Origin: Pseudanabaena sp. M085S1SP2A07QC | GTDB lineage: Bacteria; Cyanobacteriota; Cyanobacteriia; Pseudanabaenales; Pseudanabaenaceae | Assembly (NCBI GenBank): GCA_020404895.1 | Contig: JADBWK010000016.1 | Span: 30,829 to 94,828, forward strand | Direction: 5' to 3' | Length of the DNA: 64,000 bases | Shown here: positions 17,571 through 26,700 of the stretch, one piece after another | Layout of the letters: every line of letters begins with the position of its first letter | Numbering within the stretch: position 1 is the stretch's first letter | Notes under the pieces: model-generated | The model's database searches: none | Told to the model about the DNA's origin: nothing | The model's input: only the letters and a program-made list of their open reading frames with translations | Program-made: the position numbers and the translations under genes

Positions 17571-19055
17571 TTATGGATTACTATAGATTACTTCAAAAAC
17601 TTCGACTAGTTTCTTTTTTCCTTTGACTGGCAAAGTTCCAAACTCTCTAAACTCAAAATTTGACTGTGTTGCTTCGTAGACACTGCGCGTCACCAAAATC
17701 TGCCCACCCTTTGCCAATCCCTGCAATCGAGAAGCACTGTTCATCTCATCACCAATCGCAGTGTAGTCCATATGTTGAGGCGAGCCAATATTACCGACAA
17801 TCACATCCCCAGAACTAATGCCAATTCCTGTGATGAAGTTCTCGCGAATCCAGTCAATTGGTAAATTTTTGATCCGCTTTTGCATATTGATCGCCGCTTT
17901 GATCGCCCAATATTCGCGATCGGCGATCGCTGATGGAGCACCAAACATCGCCACAATCATATCGCCCACAAACTTATTCACCGTTCCCTGATGATTAAAA
18001 ATCACATCCACCATTTGTGTGAAATATTCATTGAGATAAGTCACAAGTTGTTCTGGCTCAAGTTCTTCGCACTTAGTCGTAAAATTACGGATGTCAGAAA
18101 ACAACATGGCAATTCTGCGCTTACTAGTGGTTAGAGATACTTCCTCTTTCTCATTAATTACCGCTTCAGCCACCTGTGGTGAGAGATATCTTTCTAGATT
18201 ATTTTTGATTCTCTGTTCTCGCAACTTGCTCTCGTGAAGAAGTGCATTCTCGATCGCTCCAGAAGCTTGCGTAACAATTGCGGTAAATAGCTTGAGATCT
18301 TGAGATGTATAGCTAACAGGCTCAGAATTACTAATATTAACTACACCAATCGCTCGATCTTTTGTAAGAATTGGCGCACAAATGATCGCATAACAGTCAT
18401 TTTCATTGATAACGTAGCGCGGATCTTTCGTCGCATCATTGACTAGCTCAGCTCTACCTGTGGCATATACATGACCTGCAATTCCAACATTAGCAGAAAC
18501 CTGAAAACTATTTATGTCCTCGGCAGGGCCTTTCGCTGAAACAATTTCTAGACAATTAGTTTGATAACTATGTAGCATCACTGAAGCACTAGTACAAGGA
18601 ATTAACCGACTGGCTTCTTCAATTACCAGAGTGCCGATTTCCTTCACGTCTAGACATGTAGACAGTTTGCTAGAGATTGTATACAGGAGATTAATCTCTC
18701 GATATTTATCCAAAGCATCTGCCGCTAGAGTTTTTTGCTCAAACTCACGGTTGACTATATAGCTTAAAAAATCAGCAACTTGCTCAACTTGCTCTTTACC
18801 CATTACCCATCCTAATATTTCATCGCTGAGCATTACAGGGATTTTGTTTAAGTCCTCGTTTATGGCTAGGTTCTCACTGCTTTCTGAGGTGTTAGCATTA
18901 GAAATAGTTGCTGTATCCATTCCTAAATCTGCAACCAAAACCTTCCCTTCTTGATCTTGAATTACAATCGGAGAACTAAGTTGGGTAACTAATCCTCTCA
19001 ACAAGGATAATATTTCTCTTTTGAGGAGTATCTTTTTGAGACTAATAGATTGCAT
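17571..19055 (-). CDS. GAF-domain class III adenylate/guanylate cyclase
   Basis: A 494-residue protein. A short N-terminal region precedes a GAF domain (about residues 123-285, REINLLYTISSKLSTCLDV to ASGAIENALLHE). A linker leads to a class III cyclase domain from about residue 300. Catalytic features visible are metal-binding Asp in MLFSDIRNF and FVGDMIVAMF, the Lys before FVGD plus TAIGDE (the pair that favours ATP), and transition-state Asn/Arg in EMNSASRLQ. It is therefore probably an active adenylate cyclase regulated by a ligand or redox signal on GAF. It lacks membrane segments. Confidence 0.9.
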   Translation of the reverse strand: MQSISLKKILLKREILSLLRGLVTQLSSPIVIQDQEGKVLVADLGMDTATISNANTSESSENLAINEDLNKIPVMLSDEILGWVMGKEQVEQVADFLSYIVNREFEQKTLAADALDKYREINLLYTISSKLSTCLDVKEIGTLVIEEASRLIPCTSASVMLHSYQTNCLEIVSAKGPAEDINSFQVSANVGIAGHVYATGRAELVNDATKDPRYVINENDCYAIICAPILTKDRAIGVVNISNSEPVSYTSQDLKLFTAIVTQASGAIENALLHESKLREQRIKNNLERYLSPQVAEAVINEKEEVSLTTSKRRIAMLFSDIRNFTTKCEELEPEQLVTYLNEYFTQMVDVIFNHQGTVNKFVGDMIVAMFGAPSAIADREYWAIKAAINMQKRIKNLPIDWIRENFITGIGISSGDVIVGNIGSPQHMDYTAIGDEMNSASRLQGLAKGGQILVTRSVYEATQSNFEFREFGTLPVKGKKKLVEVFEVIYSNP

Positions 19056-19075
19056 AAGTTAAAAATTATATTAAG

Positions 19076-19120
19076 CATATTTAGAATGGGCGCTGCTTAA
19101 GACTACCCATTCTAAATATG
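19076..19120. promoter_or_regulatory. 15-bp perfect inverted repeat upstream of the cyclase gene
   Basis: CATATTTAGAATGGG (19076-19090) and CCCATTCTAAATATG (19106-19120) lie just 20 bp before the minus-strand start at 19055. It could be an operator or a 5' leader hairpin. Confidence 0.4.
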
Positions 19121-19164
19121 ATAACGACTAATAGAGCAGAAACAAACGCCATAATGCTGAGCAA

Positions 19165-19219
19165 AAAACCTAAAGAGGAGATGTCGGCGCGAAGCGCCGA
19201 CATCTCCTCTTTAGGTTTT
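19165..19219. repeat. Hairpin with 26-bp perfect arms, GAA loop
   Basis: The left arm begins AAAACCTAAAGAGGAG and the centre is GGCGC-GAA-GCGCC, with perfect symmetry to TTAGGTTTT. It lies in the 297-bp gap between divergent cyclase and VWA genes and belongs to the intergenic hairpin set. Confidence 0.7.
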
Positions 19220-19352
19220 GATTTGATAATTGCCGATCGCGTAAGTTAAATAGCTGAATTTCTATCAGGAAGCTTTTTATTGAGCTTACCTTTGCTAGAC
19301 TGAATTTAATTCTTGAGACATAACATAAAATAAGGAATCGGGTAAGTTTAAT

Positions 19353-20243
19353 ATGCCTTACTCAGCAGAAATCAGTCGCCGACAACCTAGTTGTTTCCTA
19401 TTTCTCATCGATCAATCTGGATCGATGGCGGATGCATTTTCTAACAATAGTGCTAGCAAAGGGACAGCGAAAGGAGCAAATGAAAGCTTACATAAAACTA
19501 GTGAACCGATTCAGAAAGCGCAAGCTGTTGCTGATGCAGTAAATCGTTTGCTTGACTCTCTCGGACAAAGATGCGTCAAGGGTAACGAAATTTATGATTA
19601 CTTTGATGTTGGCGTAATTGGTTACAACAGTGAAGTTACATCAGCTCTGAATGGGCTTGCTGGTGATAATGCGATCGCCCCGATCGGCAAAATTTACGAA
19701 AATCCGTCAGAGCTAGAAAAACGTGCCCAAAAATTACCTGATGGCATGGGCGGTTTAGTTGAAGTTTACAATGACTTTCCCATTTGGTTTAAGCCGATCG
19801 CTAGTGGCGGGACGGCTATGTGCAGTGTATTTGCACTAGCGCGGATTTTGCTGGAAGACTGGATTGAGAAACATCCCAATAGCTATCCACCCACAATTAT
19901 CAACATCACAGATGGCGAGTCTACCGATGGAGACCCGACAGAAGAAGCGATTAATCTCAAAAAGTTAAATACTTCTGATGGTTCAGTTCTACTCTATAAC
20001 ATCCATCTCTCGGCTGAATATACGCAGCCTGTATCTTTTCCCAATACGGCGGAAGTATTGAGTGATCCCTATGCTCGTTTAATGTTTGATCTATCTAGCC
20101 CTCTTCCTTATGCTGCACAAAAAGCTGCTGAAAAAGAAGGATATAAAATTACGCCTGATGCTAGAGCCTTCATGTTTAATGCCGATCCTGTGAAACTAAT
20201 TCAGTTTCTTGATATTGGTACACGTACTGAGAATTTACGATAA
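19353..20243 (+). CDS. VWA-domain protein (second)
   Basis: A 296-residue protein that is essentially one VWA domain. FLIDQSGSMADAF gives the DxSxS motif, SGGTAMCSVF the threonine loop, and NITDGESTDGDP the aspartate loop. No signal peptide or membrane helix is present. It is divergent from the cyclase-receiver-VWA-FHA series, so the region may be a signalling neighbourhood with two VWA proteins. The start ATG at 19353 is preceded by AAGGAATCGGG at a workable distance. A strong terminator follows immediately. Confidence 0.85.
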   Translation: MPYSAEISRRQPSCFLFLIDQSGSMADAFSNNSASKGTAKGANESLHKTSEPIQKAQAVADAVNRLLDSLGQRCVKGNEIYDYFDVGVIGYNSEVTSALNGLAGDNAIAPIGKIYENPSELEKRAQKLPDGMGGLVEVYNDFPIWFKPIASGGTAMCSVFALARILLEDWIEKHPNSYPPTIINITDGESTDGDPTEEAINLKKLNTSDGSVLLYNIHLSAEYTQPVSFPNTAEVLSDPYARLMFDLSSPLPYAAQKAAEKEGYKITPDARAFMFNADPVKLIQFLDIGTRTENLR

Positions 20244-20274
20244 AAAAAGGCGGCGCATCGCGCCGCCTTTTTTA
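20243..20274. terminator. Bidirectional terminator
   Basis: AAAAAAAGGCGGCGC and GCGCCGCCTTTTTT surround an AT/TC loop between convergent stop codons of the VWA and RlpA-like genes. Confidence 0.85.
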
Positions 20275-21096
20275 ATTATTCACCACCAATATCGTGGCAG
20301 TAATTGGTACAACGCCAACTTCGTCGCTATTGAGGGCGATCGCAGCTGCATGGGACAAATCAAGATTGCGATTGCCGAAATAGGGACCGCGATCGTTGAT
20401 TCTTACCACCACTGACTTCCCATTTTGCTGATTAGTAACTTTAAGATAGGTGTCAAAGGGCAAGCTAGGATGAGCCGCCGTGAAATCTTGCTGTTCAAAC
20501 TGCTCACCAGAAGCCGTTTGTCTACCTTGAAAATAGGGGCCATACCAAGAAGCAATGCCATCAATCTGTTCATCAGTCGGAGCTAGTCGATGCATTTGCT
20601 TTTGGGCTTCGACTAAAGTTAGCGGCTCTACTCCTGCGCTAACTCGTAAATTGTTAATCCATTGAGTCAACTTTAGCGAAGGATTAACATCCTCTGATTT
20701 GGGGATTTTAAATAAAATCACATTTTTGTATTTACCAATATATTCACCATTTATTGCGACTGCTTCTAGGTAATTTGGATCGAAGTCTGTAGAATTCATC
20801 GTAATCGAAAGTTGGGCTGCTGCGATTAAGGCTTTGGGCAAATCTTTAACCAAAAAAGTTGGCTGATTATTCACCATGATTGTCCATTCGTTGGCAGATT
20901 TTGATCGAAATTCGATCACATATTTATTTTTTTTGGATTCTAATAAATAATTACTTTCAAAAGATTGATCTTGATTAGTTATGGGAGAATTATGATTAAT
21001 TGGTTGATTAAAAGTATTAGTTACAATTTTTGGTGAAGATGCGCCAGATATAAGCGAGACCAAAGGAATTGCCCAAAGAGCAGATGATGTAGACAT
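20272..21096 (-). CDS. RlpA-like septal ring lytic transglycosylase family protein
   Basis: A 274-residue protein whose C-terminal ~95 residues form the RlpA double-psi beta-barrel. Key segments are GIASWYGPYFQGRQTASGE, the buried FTAAHPSLPFDTYLKVT with the conserved histidine, and VVRINDRGPY with the catalytic-type aspartate. The N-terminal hydrophobic stretch (ALWAIPLVSLISGASS) could be a signal peptide. The middle ~140 residues are a less conserved module. Family members cleave naked glycan strands at the septum. Whether this one is catalytic is not certain from sequence. Confidence 0.82.
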   Translation of the reverse strand: MSTSSALWAIPLVSLISGASSPKIVTNTFNQPINHNSPITNQDQSFESNYLLESKKNKYVIEFRSKSANEWTIMVNNQPTFLVKDLPKALIAAAQLSITMNSTDFDPNYLEAVAINGEYIGKYKNVILFKIPKSEDVNPSLKLTQWINNLRVSAGVEPLTLVEAQKQMHRLAPTDEQIDGIASWYGPYFQGRQTASGEQFEQQDFTAAHPSLPFDTYLKVTNQQNGKSVVVRINDRGPYFGNRNLDLSHAAAIALNSDEVGVVPITATILVVNN

Positions 21097-21481
21097 AGTT
21101 TTTAGATGTTAAGCAACAAAGATGTTTTTAGGCAATATCTGAAAATAAGCATTGTAAAAGTTACTTGCTTAGTAAGGATAAAAAAAAGGTTTGATAGCTG
21201 ACATAGATAAATTTAAAATTCAAGATGCTAAATATATAATATTTAAAATTAGGTTAAAATTGGTTACCGTTTTTAACCTACGATATTAGCGGGGATCATA
21301 AATCATCCTTGAGAAAGAGATAAAACTATTAGTATCTAATTTGACAAAAAATTCAGCCAAAACTTTGATCGCTATCGGTATAAGTGGGATAGTTACTCGA
21401 TTATTAATAAGATTTGCGATCGCTAATTCAAATATATACATATTAATTTTGTGAGCCATATACCCTTTCTAACTGAGTGTA

Positions 21482-21573
21482 TATAGCAGTCCTATATCAT
21501 TTGTGGATTTTTTTGGTTTGTGGAAGGACACCCCGATGGGGTGTCCTTCCACAAACCATTTAGGATTGCTATA
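21482..21573. repeat. MITE-like element (TATAGC family), first of a back-to-back pair
   Basis: The ends TATAGCAGTCCTA and TAGGATTGCTATA are near-perfect inverted repeats. Within lies a GC-rich palindrome, TGTGGAAGGACACCCC and GGGGTGTCCTTCCACA, around GAT. No coding frame is present. Confidence 0.6.
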
Positions 21574-21685
21574 GCTGTCGCCATTCTTGTTAGGACATAA
21601 AATCCAAATAGTGTGAGGCGGAGCTTCGCTCCGCCTCACACTATTTGGATTTTGATTTGTCTTGATAAAAGTGGCTAAGGCTATA
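21570..21685. repeat. MITE-like element (TATAGC family), second of the pair
   Basis: It shares the TATA at 21570-21573 with the previous element and ends in TGGCTAAGGCTATA. It contains AGGACATAAAATCCAAA, almost the same word as in the 108-bp copies at 27240 and 58709. The palindrome inside has entirely different arms (GTGTGAGGCGGAGC onward). Together with 21482-21573 it occupies the centre of the 937-bp non-coding stretch 21097-22033. The rest of that stretch shows no gene I can support. Confidence 0.6.
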
Positions 21686-21963
21686 TATGACGAATTTCAA
21701 GAAAATAGCTACTTTTTGGATTTATCGCTTTTGTTTAGGCAAAAAAGTATGATACGCACTGTTAAACACCGCCTCTCATACTTTTGCTTTGAATAACTCT
21801 GGCGAAAGCTCTAAGTCAAGCTATTTTGCTGATGTTTGCTCAATTTTTTATCGCTAGTGTATTGAAATGTCTCGGATAATTCCTCTATAGCGTGGATTGC
21901 TAATTAAAACTTAGCGATGCTCGCTATTTTTGTTTTTAACGCAATAATACAAATTTAAATCCC

Positions 21964-22002
21964 AAAAGAGAGTTGCGGCGCACAGCGCCGCAACTCTCTT
22001 TT
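21964..22002. terminator. Hairpin with poly-T
   Basis: AAAAGAGAGTTGCGGCGC pairs perfectly with GCGCCGCAACTCTCTTTT around ACA, followed on the plus strand by more T. A second small stem (GAAAAGC...GCTTTTC, 22007-22034) abuts the stop of the minus-strand pentapeptide gene. Confidence 0.6.
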
Positions 22003-22033
22003 TTTTGAAAAGCTTCGCTTTGCGAGGCTTTTC

Positions 22034-22921
22034 TTATGAGTGAACTGAGCCATTAGGCATCGTTGCTCCTTTGAAATTGACATTTGTTAGTTTGACCATA
22101 ACCTTCTCGCCAAAACCAACTTTTGCGCCGCTTAAATCTGCGCCGCTTAAATCTGCACCACTCAAATCTGCACCAATTAAATTAGCTCCGCGTAAATCTG
22201 CATTTTGCAAATTAGCTTGAAATAAATTTGCCCGAAACAAATTAGCCCCTTGCAGATTTGCACCTTGAAAATTGACACGATGCAAGAAAGCATCGGTCAA
22301 GTCAGCATTACTGAGATTGGCATAGCTAAGATTACGTCCTTCTAAATACTTCTCGCGCAGATTTGCACCCCTAAAATCGGCTCCAGTTAAATCAGGCTTT
22401 TGTGATTTTGGTGAAGCTTGAGTAGGTTCATGTAATTTACTATGCGACTCTGGCTGAGGATTGGTTTGTCTACTGGCTTGCTGGCGGGACTGCGAAGATT
22501 GGTAAGACTGATAGGATTGGTAGGTATGAGATTGATATTGTGATTGATGGGGACGATAACGTTCTGAAGATTGTTCTGAAGATTTTTGTTGCGCTTGATA
22601 TGTGTTTTGATGAGCGCTCTGGTACTTGCTTTGATATCTAGTTTGGTGTTGGTGATATTGCCGATTAGTTTGGGCTGTAGTTTGATACGAAGATTTGGCT
22701 TGTGAATTGGATACTTTCTGTTCTACAGCCTTGCGTAAACTATCTCTTGCGTGGTTAATTTCTTTCAGCTTTTCTTGAGCTTGCAGTTGCTGTTGCACAT
22801 TCTCTCTGGGAATGCGATCGGGATGCCATAGCAAAGCTAGCGCTTTATAAGCTTTATTGACATCTTCTAAGGTTGCGTTAGATGTCAAACCTAGAAGTTT
22901 GTAGCATTGATCGATTTCCAT
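22034..22921 (-). CDS. J-domain protein with C-terminal pentapeptide repeats
   Basis: A 295-residue three-part protein. Residues 1-65 are a DnaJ J domain with the HPD motif in LLWHPDRIP. A Gln/Ser/Tyr-rich low-complexity linker (many YQS and HQ units) spans about 75-165. The last ~110 residues are pentapeptide repeats of the A(D/N)LxG form, which fold as a right-handed quadrilateral beta-helix. J domains recruit Hsp70, so this may deliver DnaK to a partner bound by the helix. This fusion occurs in cyanobacteria; its client is unknown. Confidence 0.87.
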   Translation of the reverse strand: MEIDQCYKLLGLTSNATLEDVNKAYKALALLWHPDRIPRENVQQQLQAQEKLKEINHARDSLRKAVEQKVSNSQAKSSYQTTAQTNRQYHQHQTRYQSKYQSAHQNTYQAQQKSSEQSSERYRPHQSQYQSHTYQSYQSYQSSQSRQQASRQTNPQPESHSKLHEPTQASPKSQKPDLTGADFRGANLREKYLEGRNLSYANLSNADLTDAFLHRVNFQGANLQGANLFRANLFQANLQNADLRGANLIGADLSGADLSGADLSGAKVGFGEKVMVKLTNVNFKGATMPNGSVHS

Positions 22922-23030
22922 ATTTGTCGATTCCTCAGCACCAGAGAGTTATAGTTTTTACGCTGACAATCGATCCCAAGTGTATCAAAACAACCAAGTC
23001 AAAACTCACTGCGTAAATTTAATTAATTTT

Positions 23031-24161
23031 TTAAGTTGTTGAAGTTGGCTGCGCCGCCTCAACAACTATTCCAAAGTAATCACAAATTGCTTGATTAATC
23101 GTTGCTTCACCATGCATATCTAGCTGATCTGCATTTGCCAAGTCCGGAGCTTGAGGTGACATATTTAAAAACGACCAGTCACCTTCATAAAATTCTTGGG
23201 GCGAAATAATCAAATGATCGGCGTAGTCTTTCACCCCAGCAATTAGAGTTTCTGCTTCTAAAAAGCCCTCACGAGTAAGGCAAACCAAAGGAATACCAAC
23301 TCGCAAAGCCTCAGCTAATGTGCCGTAACCTGGTTTGGTGACAAGCAGATCGCACACTACCATCAGATCAACAGGACGGAGCCGATCGCAATTAGCTTTA
23401 GTCAGATTTGGTAAATCTGGAGCATCACGATCAAAGGTGACAAATTGCCAGTCTGGAAAGTTGGCAAGATTTTGATAAGGAATTGATTGCAGGCTCAGCC
23501 CCCCAAAAGTGAGTAATGCTGTGGGGCGATCGCTATCTAAATTAAATTTTTTCCGTAAATATTCTGCCGAATGCCTAGGGATTGCGCCAGTTAGCCCCAC
23601 ATCTTCAATGTTTGGGAAACAACTCATTGGTTCTGCAAAGGGTAAGCGAAATAGGCGATCGCAATGGCTATAAGTTTCTGATAAGCGATCTGCCATTTCC
23701 ATAAACTTGCCACCCCAATCGCGATAAATAAAATCCCAGCCAAAATTTCCTGCCATCCAACAAGGAATTTTGGCAGCTTTAGCAATCTCTGCAACCATTG
23801 GCGGAATATCACCGAATATCAAATCCACATGATTTTCTTCAAGAAACTTGACTTCAGCTTCAATCAAACCTGCTTGCTGTTCGCGAATTTGTTGCCATGC
23901 TTCAAAAGTTGCTTCGCGATCGACTTGCAAGCTATCGATCTGGATTACGCCCACATCAAACACACGCGGATGATAAATAAAATCACCTTCGATATACTCT
24001 TCCAATAACCAACGTGGAGCCATCGTCGCAATAATCAGCTTTATATCAGGCGATCGCTGTTGTAGTTCCGCAAGAACTGCTGCCGTGCGCGTCGCATGAC
24101 CGAAACCGTGATTGGTAATTGCAGTATATAAAGTAGGCATAGAGCTTTTCTGATTTTTCAA
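23031..24161 (-). CDS. GT28-like glycosyltransferase (arabinokinase N-terminal-domain type)
   Basis: A 376-residue GT-B protein. TAITNHGFGHATRTAAVL at the N-terminus is the glycine/His motif of the MurG/MGT superfamily, and VTKPGYGTLAEALRVGIP near residue 285 is the C-terminal donor-binding loop. The overall look (HGFGHATR plus KPGYGT) resembles the N-terminal domain of plant-type L-arabinokinase and free-standing bacterial homologues. No kinase domain follows. Its ATG overlaps the stop of the preceding EamA gene (ATGA), so both are probably co-expressed. An internal ATG eight codons downstream is an alternative start. Confidence 0.75.
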   Translation of the reverse strand: MKNQKSSMPTLYTAITNHGFGHATRTAAVLAELQQRSPDIKLIIATMAPRWLLEEYIEGDFIYHPRVFDVGVIQIDSLQVDREATFEAWQQIREQQAGLIEAEVKFLEENHVDLIFGDIPPMVAEIAKAAKIPCWMAGNFGWDFIYRDWGGKFMEMADRLSETYSHCDRLFRLPFAEPMSCFPNIEDVGLTGAIPRHSAEYLRKKFNLDSDRPTALLTFGGLSLQSIPYQNLANFPDWQFVTFDRDAPDLPNLTKANCDRLRPVDLMVVCDLLVTKPGYGTLAEALRVGIPLVCLTREGFLEAETLIAGVKDYADHLIISPQEFYEGDWSFLNMSPQAPDLANADQLDMHGEATINQAICDYFGIVVEAAQPTSTT

Positions 24162-25249
24162 TCGCGCTGCGATTCATTGACTGGCTGCTGCAAAACTGGA
24201 AGAACTGAACTAACTACAACTTGCTCAGTTGCAGGCAAAATGTTAGTTACGGAAATATCTCCAGTTTCTTGATCATTACCATCTTGCCCTGCCCCGCGCA
24301 TACTGACAAGATAAATGCTGCTCAGAGTCAAAATCACGCCAATCCATTGCACCAGAGTCAAATGCTCACCCAAAAAAAGACTGCTAAACATGAGTGCAAA
24401 TACTGGCGTTGAGAAGGTCAAAGCGCTCAAGGTGGTCAAGCTACCTGATGAGGCAAAAAAGAAAAATAATCCATAGGCGATCGCGCTACCCATAATTGCC
24501 ATATAGCCCATCCCTAGCCAACCCCAAGCACTCAAGGCTTGCCATTGCTGCTGTTCGATCTGATTAGAAATCAACAATAAAGGCAACCCACCAATAATCA
24601 TGTGCCAACCAGTCGCCATCACAGGATCGGCATGACGCACCACAGGACGGATCAAAATCGTACCGATCGCCATTGACAACGAAGCACCGAGCATAAACCA
24701 TTCACCTAGAGTAAATACTCCCGCCTCTAAAACCTTTGCAAAGTCACCTGTGAGTAAAGCTGTCATCAGTTCTGATGGCAACCCAATTAGCCCGATTCCG
24801 ACGATACCGACAAATAAACCAAGCGTTGCCCCAAGCCCAATTCTCTCTTTGTATAAAACCGCAGCCATCACCGCCACTGCAAGAGGTTGAGAATCAATTA
24901 GTAGCGATCCTAGCCCCGCATTAGTCCGCACTAAGCCCTGTGCCAAAAAACCTTGAAACATCGTGCCATCAACTAATGCAAACAAACTAATCCATAACCA
25001 AGCTTGCCAACCATTAGGCTGCTGTCTCCCAAAGTAAGCCGCACCAACAATTAATAATAAACCTGCGGGAATCAATCGCACTGCTGCCATGAACATTGGG
25101 CTCGTCTGAGGCAGCAATGCTTTCATCACTACCATCGCTGTACCCCAAAGGAAAAATGGTGCAATTATTAAAGGGGACTGACGAGTTAGCCCAGAGGTAC
25201 TGGCTGGTGTAGATGGCTGCATATTGTAGTTATTGAATAGGAATTGCAA
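24158..25249 (-). CDS. EamA/DMT-family transporter
   Basis: A 363-residue membrane protein with about ten hydrophobic helices in two repeated EamA halves. Typical landmarks are PFFLWGTAMVVMKALLP in helix 1, SLLIDSQPLAVAVMAAVLY in the first repeat end, and FSTPVFALMFSSLFLGEHLT with the conserved GE before the final helix. Family members export amino acids, nucleosides or sugars; the substrate is unknown. A polar tail of about 45 residues follows the last helix. It overlaps the downstream GT28-like gene by four bases. Confidence 0.88.
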   Translation of the reverse strand: MQFLFNNYNMQPSTPASTSGLTRQSPLIIAPFFLWGTAMVVMKALLPQTSPMFMAAVRLIPAGLLLIVGAAYFGRQQPNGWQAWLWISLFALVDGTMFQGFLAQGLVRTNAGLGSLLIDSQPLAVAVMAAVLYKERIGLGATLGLFVGIVGIGLIGLPSELMTALLTGDFAKVLEAGVFTLGEWFMLGASLSMAIGTILIRPVVRHADPVMATGWHMIIGGLPLLLISNQIEQQQWQALSAWGWLGMGYMAIMGSAIAYGLFFFFASSGSLTTLSALTFSTPVFALMFSSLFLGEHLTLVQWIGVILTLSSIYLVSMRGAGQDGNDQETGDISVTNILPATEQVVVSSVLPVLQQPVNESQRD

Positions 25250-25285
25250 ATTTTGCTTGCGAACATGCTTAGAGCTGTCGCTATT

Positions 25286-25330
25286 TCAAGAAGCGTTAGG
25301 TGGCGCTTCGCTCCGCCTAACGCTTCTTGA
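25286..25330. repeat. Intergenic hairpin
   Basis: TCAAGAAGCGTTAGG and CCTAACGCTTCTTGA flank an imperfect GGCG/CGCC core. It lies just upstream of the minus-strand EamA start. Confidence 0.55.
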
Positions 25331-25941
25331 GCTTTGATAAGAATTATTAATCATATTATCTCGATCAAAAACCAGAATTTTGAATCATTGCCAACAAAGC
25401 GGATAAGAATCCATCAAAAGGAATGTATCGCACTAATTCTTTTTTATCAAAATCGGTTTTTTGAAAGCTTACCGAAGGCGGACTTTTTAAAAACCGATTT
25501 TGATGTTTCCCTTGTCAAAGGCGATGAAAACATCAAAATCGGTTTCATAGTGAGAATTGCTGTGCATCGCGTTCTTTTTGATGGTTATGTTAGTGGGGCG
25601 CATGTTCTCAAAATTCAGAAATTTATCGGAAAAACTTGAACTTTTGTGAAGTGCTTGCCCTGTATGCGTTACACTAATTTGATTTAAAAGTAAAATCCTG
25701 AAATGCTTGCAGTCAGAGCTTTTCAGCGCTCCAATAAAGAATTGTGGCAATAAGTATTTAAAAAAAACTGCTCAAATCCCTATAAATTAATCGTTGTGTA
25801 TATACACAAGTGGCAAGTTGCTATTAGAATGATCAAACAGAAGTCATAGTCAGTGCGGCTTCCACAAAAAGCGATCGCACAAATATTTCTTTGACATTAA
25901 ACTCATACTCACAAATCATCTCTATATATAAGGGGAAACCT
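25331..25941. other. Non-coding stretch with a repeated hairpin, leader of HU gene
   Basis: No convincing gene is visible; short frames here lack family signatures. The word ATCAAAATCGGTTT occurs at 25446 and again, inside AACATCAAAATCGGTTT, around 25529. AAACCGATTTTGATGTT lies at 25491 in inverted orientation, so two alternative hairpins can form. The last ~100 bp upstream of 25942 should contain the HU promoter. Confidence 0.5.
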
Positions 25942-26241
25942 ATGAACAAAGGTGAACTAGTTGATGCTATTGCTAAAAAAGCTGCCGAAAAGGGCTTGTC
26001 AGTCAATAAAAAGACTGCCGACGAAGTTCTTTCTGCAACGCTTGAAGTAATCATCGATACTGTAGCTGGCGGAGACAAAGTAACTTTGGTTGGATTTGGC
26101 TCCTTTGAAGCTCGCGATCGCAAAGCCCGCGAAGGTCGCAACCCTAAGACTGGCGAAAAGATGGAAATCCCTGCAACTAAGGTTCCTGCCTTCTCTGCTG
26201 GTAAGTCCTTCAAAGAACAAGTCAGTCCTCCTTCTGACTAA
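25942..26241 (+). CDS. HU-family nucleoid protein
   Basis: A 99-residue protein with the whole HU fold. MNKGELVDAIAKKAA begins helix 1, TLVGFGSFEARDRKAREG is the conserved beta turn before the DNA-embracing arm, and GRNPKTGEKMEIPATKVP is the arm with the proline that kinks DNA. The ATG at 25942 is preferred over an upstream in-frame start because AAGGGG at 25930 gives a proper ribosome-binding site and the protein then has the standard length. A strong terminator follows, so it is monocistronic. Confidence 0.95.
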   Translation: MNKGELVDAIAKKAAEKGLSVNKKTADEVLSATLEVIIDTVAGGDKVTLVGFGSFEARDRKAREGRNPKTGEKMEIPATKVPAFSAGKSFKEQVSPPSD

Positions 26242-26246
26242 TTCTT

Positions 26247-26284
26247 GAAAAAAAGAGGATGCGCTAAGCGCATCCTCTTTTTTT
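26247..26284 (+). terminator. Rho-independent terminator of HU gene
   Basis: AAAAAAGAGGATGCGC and GCGCATCCTCTTTTTT pair perfectly around TAA, followed by T residues. Confidence 0.9.
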
Positions 26285-26342
26285 GTTGACAAGCTCACAA
26301 ATAAGCTCAAGACTAGACGAAAGCTGAGAGCTTGCAATACCC

Positions 26343-26700
26343 ATGACTACTCTACTGTCTAACTCGTTATCAAGTTTTGCGTGTGCTTGGTTCAGGTGGA
26401 TTCGGTCAAACTTATTTGGCGGAAGATACACAGATGCCATCGCGACGGATTTGTGTGATCAAGCAACTTAAGGCGATCACAGATAATCCTGATATTTACA
26501 AAATTGTACGCGATCGCTTTCAACGGGAGTCGGTGACACTGGAAGCCTTGAGCAAAGATAACGGACTTGTGCCAGAGCTTTATGCTTCATTTTGCGAAGA
26601 TAACGAATTTTATCTGGTTCAAGAATGGATTGATGGGAAGGATCTGCATGATCTAGTGAGTACAGAGGGATGTTTGGCAGAAGCTAAGGTAGTGTCATGA
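26343..26700 (+). pseudogene. Broken Ser/Thr protein kinase, N-terminal part
   Basis: The frame encodes VLRVLGSGGFGQTYLAED (P-loop), VIKQLKA (catalytic lysine), a Glu-bearing helix and YLVQEWIDGKDL (hinge), then stops at 26698 before the HRD and DFG motifs. An ATG at 26343 reads MTTLLSN in another frame. One extra base near 26364 separates it from RYQVLRVLG, so the start also carries a frameshift. The 3' part is replaced by a transposase tail on the opposite strand. The product cannot be an active kinase. Confidence 0.8.

Noticed and set aside
25334..25750. Short open frames on both strands between the EamA and HU genes
   Set aside because: They follow inverted repeats, have no ribosome-binding sites or known motifs, and overlap each other on opposite strands.
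26388..26700. Possible complete small kinase-like protein
   Set aside because: It ends before the catalytic HRD and DFG motifs and is joined to a transposase tail, so it is a remnant.
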